Assembly (NCBI GenBank): GCA_016285075.1
Contig: JAEEQB010000019.1
Coordinates: 1-64,000, forward strand
Length of the DNA: 64,000 nucleotides
Reading direction: 5' to 3'
Source: Prevotella sp.
GTDB taxonomy: Bacteria; Bacteroidota; Bacteroidia; Bacteroidales; Bacteroidaceae
A program made the position numbers and the translations under genes. Position 1 is the stretch's first letter. The number at the start of each line of letters is the position of its first letter. Below, piece after piece: positions 60,400-64,000 of this stretch. The notes beneath the pieces were generated by a model. It saw only the letters and a list, made by a program, of their open reading frames with translations, was not told the origin of the DNA and did not search any database.

Positions 60400-61902
60400 T
60401 CACTTAATTGACTTGGATAAGGCATCCAAAATCTTTCTCCGCTCTGTCTCGCTTAGGCCTTGAAGCTGTTCCAATAGCATTGCACTACTGCTCTTTCCTC
60501 CGTTTTCATTGAGAAGGTAGGCATTGTATTCCAGCATCTTCTCCAATGGGTATGTTCCTATATAGTTTGAGGTGATGTCCCCACTACTGCTGTGTCCCAT
60601 ACTGTCACTTATATATTTATAAGGTACGCGACCAGAGTTATTCAGGTTCGTGGCAAAGCTGTGTCGCGCCCATGTAGGTGTAGGCAGTTGTTCCAGACCA
60701 AGAAGTTTGGCAACAATCTCCATATGCTTGCGGATGTATTTGTTGTAACGCTGGATGACCCATATTTCTTTATCAGGAGTAATGCCTTGGCTCATAATGG
60801 GGAATACACGGCTTCCCTGTTTAGGCTCGTTAGCATACTTGTCGAGTATCTTCTTGATTTCGGGTGTAACAGGGAAAATAACCTCGCTGGCATCTTCATT
60901 GCGATCCCTTGTCTTATGCCGGAGAAATCGCAATTGCTTTCCATGAGTAGCAAAATACCATCCGTCATATTCCAAGCGTAGCGTGTCAGCCAGGTTCTGC
61001 CCGTCACCAAGATACATAAAGAGGAATAGGCCAAGGTCGCGAAACAGAGCATACTTCGCCTTTGGAGGATAGAGTTCTCTACCTTTGTCATCCTTCGCCT
61101 CATTCTTCTCCCAGAAGTCATAAAGTTGACTCATCGTTGTCACATCGAGGAATTCGTGTTTGCGACTCGTCTTCTTGTTATAGCCAGAATCCTTAAACAT
61201 CTCCTTAGTGCTGCCATTTATCAGATTTCGATTGATGGCTATGTTAACGATGGTACGGAACGTGCGCAGTACGATACCAATATAGGTGACGCTCAGTTCG
61301 TCTTTCTTCATCGTTTCTGTCCATTTCTGTATGAACGAACTGTCAATGTCGCTAAATTCAACGTGCTCACCATTGTCTTTGACAAACCTGTTTCTTACAT
61401 CCTTGCCTACTCTTGCGGTACCAGCCTTGCCACTGTCAATTTTCTCTTGAAGATATTCGTCCCAAATCCGGTAAATACTCGTCGTGTCATCTTTCTTCCC
61501 TTGATAACGGTCCTGAAGCCGCTTGATAGAGAAAGTACCTTCGCTGATAAGTTGGTTTGTCAGTTCTTTGACTTTATCCATCAATGCTTTCAGTTCATTC
61601 CGTTCTGCCAGCTGAATCCTTCTTCCAGCTTTCTCATAATCGCAGAGTTGAATCCACTCTTCCATCGTATATTTCTCGCCAACTCTGAGAAAAGCCTTCT
61701 TGCCCTCATAGGCAATCCTAACTGCAACAGGTAAGGGCTGACTATAATCGCCAGCCTTGCGTATATCAAGAATCAATGAACCAAAAACACTTCCGTTGGA
61801 GGATGTGAATTTTGCCAAGCATTTCTCGCCTCGGCTACCTTTAGACGTGGTGTTAGAAGCCAAATTTTGGTCTTTTATTGCCTTATTTTTCTCTAATTTC
61901 AT
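60400..61902 (-). CDS. Tyrosine recombinase (site-specific integrase of the element)
   Basis: 500 residues, long for the family. N-terminal arm-binding domain (about 30-85, VAVRIAYEGKKAFLRVGEKYTMEEW), a SAM-like core-binding domain (about 155-255), then the catalytic domain with WARHSFATNLNNSG (His/Arg box II), GHSSSGDITSNYIGTY (nucleophile Tyr). The region where the first catalytic Arg normally lies reads YLGDGQNLADTLRL, with no Arg, as in the CTnDOT integrase class. It cuts and joins the attachment cores at 39236 and 62102. A promoter on the minus strand at 62035-62005 serves it. Confidence 0.9.
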   Translation of the reverse strand: MKLEKNKAIKDQNLASNTTSKGSRGEKCLAKFTSSNGSVFGSLILDIRKAGDYSQPLPVAVRIAYEGKKAFLRVGEKYTMEEWIQLCDYEKAGRRIQLAERNELKALMDKVKELTNQLISEGTFSIKRLQDRYQGKKDDTTSIYRIWDEYLQEKIDSGKAGTARVGKDVRNRFVKDNGEHVEFSDIDSSFIQKWTETMKKDELSVTYIGIVLRTFRTIVNIAINRNLINGSTKEMFKDSGYNKKTSRKHEFLDVTTMSQLYDFWEKNEAKDDKGRELYPPKAKYALFRDLGLFLFMYLGDGQNLADTLRLEYDGWYFATHGKQLRFLRHKTRDRNEDASEVIFPVTPEIKKILDKYANEPKQGSRVFPIMSQGITPDKEIWVIQRYNKYIRKHMEIVAKLLGLEQLPTPTWARHSFATNLNNSGRVPYKYISDSMGHSSSGDITSNYIGTYPLEKMLEYNAYLLNENGGKSSSAMLLEQLQGLSETERRKILDALSKSIK

Positions 61903-61966
61903 GACGTTGCTCTTTAAAAAGTCCTTATTTTATCGGGCTTACAGACTATAGTCAGTTGTCATTTGG

Positions 61967-61987
61967 GGTGACCTTCAGGTGACCTTT
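61967..61987 (+). repeat. Right arm-type integrase repeat
   Basis: Identical to 39330-39350 (GGTGACCTTCA then GGTGACCTTT) in the same direction. It lies in the leader of the integrase gene, just after the predicted transcription start, so binding by the integrase could also limit its own expression. Confidence 0.78.
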
Positions 61988-62004
61988 ACGCCCGAAAACT
62001 GCTG

Positions 62005-62035
62005 CAAATTTACGAAATTCTTGGAAATAGTCAAA
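62005..62035 (-). promoter_or_regulatory. Promoter of the integrase gene
   Basis: On the minus strand TTTG (62035-62032), 19 bases, TAAATTTG (62012-62005). The leader is about 95 bases to the ATG at 61902. Confidence 0.75.
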
Positions 62036-62101
62036 CATGTTAAAGCGTTTATTTTCAGTGCTTTAACATTATTTGTAATTTCATGAAATATGTGCAAAAC
62101 C

Positions 62102-62147
62102 GACTCATAATCTGGAGGTCCCAGGTTCAAGCCCTGGCTGGTCCACA
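62102..62147 (+). other. attR: 46-bp core repeat
   Basis: Exact copy of 39236-39281. It is the displaced original 3' part of the tRNA; no 5' tRNA half precedes it, so it does not encode a functional tRNA. Confidence 0.92.
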
Positions 62148-62150
62148 CTG

Positions 62151-62190
62151 AAAATCAGCAACTTACGAAGTTTTTGAGTTGCTGATTTTT
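62151..62190 (+). terminator. Original tRNA terminator, now after attR
   Basis: AAAATCAGCAACT (62151-62163) pairs with AGTTGCTGATTTT (62177-62189), then TTCGTTTT. It is similar in layout to the element-side copy at 39291-39328 but with a different stem sequence. Confidence 0.78.
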
Positions 62191-62443
62191 CGTTTTGCGA
62201 AAACAATGCGAAAACAATCGGTTTGAGTTCGCCCCCATTTTAAGCAAGTTTTCGCAATCTTATGAGACTGCGAAAACAAGTTGAAGTTCATATGAACGGA
62301 TAAAGGCCGAGGTGTTGCCAAAATGGAAACACCTTCAAAACCTCCTTGGCGATTCACCAATGAGGTAGTCTTTTTCTTTAGATGGTATGATGCATCTGTC
62401 TTACGTCCTGTTCCACTTGTCTGCATCCTTGGCTTAACCATGA
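62191..62443. other. Region without a supported gene
   Basis: About 250 bases. Only a short, unsupported minus-strand frame (ending 62163) crosses it, starting two bases after the XRE gene's stop. It is basic and of mixed composition, without a recognisable motif. Confidence 0.4.
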
Positions 62444-62764
62444 TTACATTCCTTCGTTCGCCAGAAAATACTCTTTTGCCAAGTCAATGGCATTTAAGCG
62501 GAGTGTTTCGTCCTCTTCCTTTAAGATGGCATACACTCCATCAGCCAGCCAGAGTTTCATCAGTTCCCTCTCGTCAACCTTATACAGCTCTGCCAACTTG
62601 GGAACTTGGTCACGCCTTACACGCCGTGCTCCCAACTCCATCTTGCTATACATAGGCATGTCCGTCTCAAGCAACTCTGCCAACTGTCGTTGCTTCAATC
62701 CATGCTCCAGTCTCATGGCCTTTATCTTCGGACCAAACATGCCATAAATTCTTTTATCCTTCAT
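62444..62764 (-). CDS. XRE-family helix-turn-helix regulator
   Basis: 106 residues: a helix-turn-helix (IKAMRLEHGLKQRQLAELLETDMPMYSKMELGARRV in outline, about 14-50) followed by PKLAELYKVDERELMKLWLADGVYAIL. Controllers of this size often accompany restriction-modification systems or methylases in Bacteroidales. No methylase gene follows; the next downstream region is empty. It lies outside the element, in the chromosomal flank. Confidence 0.82.
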   Translation of the reverse strand: MKDKRIYGMFGPKIKAMRLEHGLKQRQLAELLETDMPMYSKMELGARRVRRDQVPKLAELYKVDERELMKLWLADGVYAILKEEDETLRLNAIDLAKEYFLANEGM

Positions 62765-62784
62765 ATTCTTTGTATCGTTGTTTG

Positions 62785-62874
62785 TCAGATATTGGCTTTT
62801 TCCTTCTTATCCGGTTCTCCCTGACGGATATACTCGTCAAATTCTTCTATGTTAAACTCACGTTCATTGCACAT
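62785..62874 (-). CDS. Possible 29-aa peptide upstream of the XRE gene
   Basis: MCNEREFNIEEFDEYIRQGE, then PDKKEKANI. The stop is 20 bases before the XRE ATG. It may be a true small gene or the remnant of a larger one; acidic/basic composition only. Confidence 0.35.
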   Translation of the reverse strand: MCNEREFNIEEFDEYIRQGEPDKKEKANI

Positions 62875-62902
62875 ATTAACGTTTTTTATATTGAGAAAAC
62901 TT

Positions 62903-63730
62903 CTATTCCAATTGCTTTCTATACACCGAATCTAAAGTTTGTCCATCCTTATCTTTCCATACAAGCCAACCGTTATTGCTACTGCCAATACAGAAGTCGG
63001 CAGCTGTACTTGGACTGGAGAATGTTTTGTCGGATTCCAATAATAATTTGTCTCCATTTGCAGATGTATATTCCGAAAGTAGTTTCTCACGTTTCTCTTT
63101 CCATGTAAACGATGGAACAGACGATTTGGCGACAATGCTACCCTTTAAAACAGTGAATCCGTTGGCATCATAGAAACCTCTGGCATCACAACCACGCCCC
63201 TTTGTATAAAACAGATGTTCCTCCTTTGGCTTTGCTACATCAAAGATATTGCAACCAATAAAGGACGTAAGGAACTTTACATCTTCAAAGAATCCTTCCA
63301 TGTCATCCTTTCTGTACTCGGGTAGATTGGGAGCTTTTGGTGTTTGCTTATTCTCATTCAGGACAAAAGTGTTTGATACCTTTGCCTCTGCGATGGCTCG
63401 ATGCTCCAAGTATTGCACATCTGCCTTTGTCATAGCAGCGTCTTTAGAAATAAAAAGCAATGCCTTTTGCCAGAACGCTTTCTTGCTATCGTGGTCTTTC
63501 ACACGTTCACGGAAATTCTCCGTCTCACCAATGTAAGCCTTTGGTTTTGTTGCCTCATCCTCACCCAATAAGATATAAAATGCCGGTGTCTGCAATTCCT
63601 GTCGCTCATTCAGAATAGAGAGATTAGAACGAGGAATCACATACATCTGGCAAATTTTATTACTGATGAACACATACTGGGTCCCTTTGGGGTCTCCGTC
63701 TATTAAATATGTTGTTACTGTTTTGCCCAT
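62903..63730 (-). CDS. GIY-YIG nuclease with C-terminal DUF4357
   Basis: 275 residues from the ATG at 63730 (MGKTVTTYLIDGDPKG); an in-frame start at 63778 would add 16 residues but would overlap the upstream gene's end. The GIY-YIG core is FYILLGE and KAYIGETENFRERVKDH (Tyr, Arg), followed by FISKDAAMTKADVQYLEHRAI (the Glu). The C-terminal part (ANGFTVLKGSIVAKSS..., FSSPSTAADFCIGSSNNGWLVWKD) is DUF4357. These fusions are found in Bacteroidales defence and mobile regions; the substrate is unknown. Confidence 0.85.
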   Translation of the reverse strand: MGKTVTTYLIDGDPKGTQYVFISNKICQMYVIPRSNLSILNERQELQTPAFYILLGEDEATKPKAYIGETENFRERVKDHDSKKAFWQKALLFISKDAAMTKADVQYLEHRAIAEAKVSNTFVLNENKQTPKAPNLPEYRKDDMEGFFEDVKFLTSFIGCNIFDVAKPKEEHLFYTKGRGCDARGFYDANGFTVLKGSIVAKSSVPSFTWKEKREKLLSEYTSANGDKLLLESDKTFSSPSTAADFCIGSSNNGWLVWKDKDGQTLDSVYRKQLE

Positions 63731-63734
63731 ATTA

Positions 63735-64000
63735 TTATATATTATCCAAGACCTTATTAATATTTTCTCGTCCTTCAATAAACTCTTTTGTGGAAGGAAT
63801 ATAAGCTAAGTCATAATTACCACCGGGATAAAAGAGTATCATATCTATAATAAGTCCATTTAAAAAAAGGGCGTTGTTCTCTTTCTTTACTGTTATTTCA
63901 AAATGCCCCATATCCAATTGCTCATTTGGATAAATAGGCTCTTGTGAAGGAGAACTTAGTTTCAATCTATTTTTTCCTATGATAGTAAATGAATTTTTAA
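63735..64000 (-). CDS. C-terminal part of an unknown protein (partial)
   Basis: The minus-strand frame is open to the right window edge and reads KNSFTIIGKNRLKLSSPSQE at the edge, so the start lies outside. The last ~88 residues contain GHFEITVKKENNALFLNGLI and PSTKEFIEGREN; no family is recognised. It ends 4 bases before the GIY-YIG ATG, so they are probably co-transcribed. Confidence 0.6.
   Translation of the reverse strand, partial: KNSFTIIGKNRLKLSSPSQEPIYPNEQLDMGHFEITVKKENNALFLNGLIIDMILFYPGGNYDLAYIPSTKEFIEGRENINKVLDNI

Larger units (their letters stand above)
39236..62147. mobile_element. Integrated mobilizable element in a tRNA(CAT) gene, about 22.9 kb
   Basis: Bounded by the 46-bp direct repeats at 39236-39281 and 62102-62147. 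Just inside each end is the same 21-bp double GGTGACCTT repeat. The tyrosine recombinase gene is at the right end, and a MobV-type relaxase with helper genes lies at 53.3-57.9 kb. No type IV coupling protein or Tra genes are present, so it would need a helper for transfer. Cargo: an ECF sigma/anti-sigma/AbiH/CHAT/metacaspase operon, a four-promoter regulon, a PIF1-like helicase and a YhcG-type nuclease. The left half is visibly more AT-rich than the chromosome on either side. Confidence 0.88.

Noticed and set aside
62163..62441. Minus-strand 92-codon frame two bases after the XRE gene
   Set aside because: Spacing is suggestive, but it runs into the tRNA terminator, has no recognisable domain and looks like non-coding sequence. 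It could be a methylase remnant; I cannot show this.
1..64000. CRISPR arrays and rRNA genes
   Set aside because: No regularly spaced short repeats with unique spacers and no rRNA-like segments were seen; the only tandem repeat (38915-39127) has no spacers.

Overview
The window comes from a member of the Bacteroidales, most likely a Prevotella-like gut or rumen bacterium. The support is: promoters of the Bacteroidetes type (TTTG, about 20 bases, then TAnnTTTG) in front of many genes; secreted proteins whose signal peptides end in AQ and whose C-termini carry a short GVYI.GGKKYVKK-like tail; a hybrid two-component regulator beside a hemicellulose locus; and a KorAB-type 2-oxoacid:acceptor oxidoreductase. 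No species can be named from the sequence alone.

Layout. (1) 1-4.9 kb: small secreted proteins of unknown role, several sharing an almost identical C-terminal tail, interrupted by two long palindromes and a gene fragment. (2) 4.9-5.9 kb: malate dehydrogenase. (3) 6.0-27.7 kb: a hemicellulose (xylan/xyloglucan-like) degradation locus on the minus strand (GH3, GH31, a membrane protein, a CXXCH propeller lipoprotein, a CE1-like esterase, GH43, GH8, a CE6-like acetylesterase and a double-domain esterase). It is controlled by a divergent hybrid two-component system. No SusC/SusD pair is present in the window. (4) 27.8-31.3 kb: korA and korB, separated by a GxxExxY gene flanked by imperfect inverted repeats. 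(5) 31.3-39.2 kb: a decayed Rpn-type transposase, an ECF sigma factor with a membrane partner, a THUMP-like methyltransferase, a CPBP protease, ribF, a calcium-type P-ATPase, a 75-bp tandem repeat and a tRNA with anticodon CAT.

(6) 39.24-62.15 kb: an integrated, probably mobilizable element of about 22.9 kb. It sits in the 3' end of that tRNA. A 46-bp exact direct repeat marks both ends, matching 21-bp integrase arm-type repeats lie just inside each end, a tyrosine recombinase is at the right end, and a MobV-type relaxase with helper genes lies in the right half. The left half is AT-rich and carries the most interesting cargo: an operon encoding an ECF sigma factor, a single-pass anti-sigma-like protein, an AbiH-family protein, an exported TPR-CHAT protease-like protein and an exported metacaspase. 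It is followed by four transcription units, each preceded by the same non-housekeeping promoter (AAC, 15 bases, GTC, with conserved flanks). Two of these promoters directly follow terminators that share a loop sequence. My inference is that the element carries its own sigma regulon, and that the two exported caspase-fold proteins could act on the anti-sigma in the periplasm or respond alongside it.

(7) 62.15-64 kb: chromosomal flank with an XRE regulator, a GIY-YIG nuclease and a partial gene.
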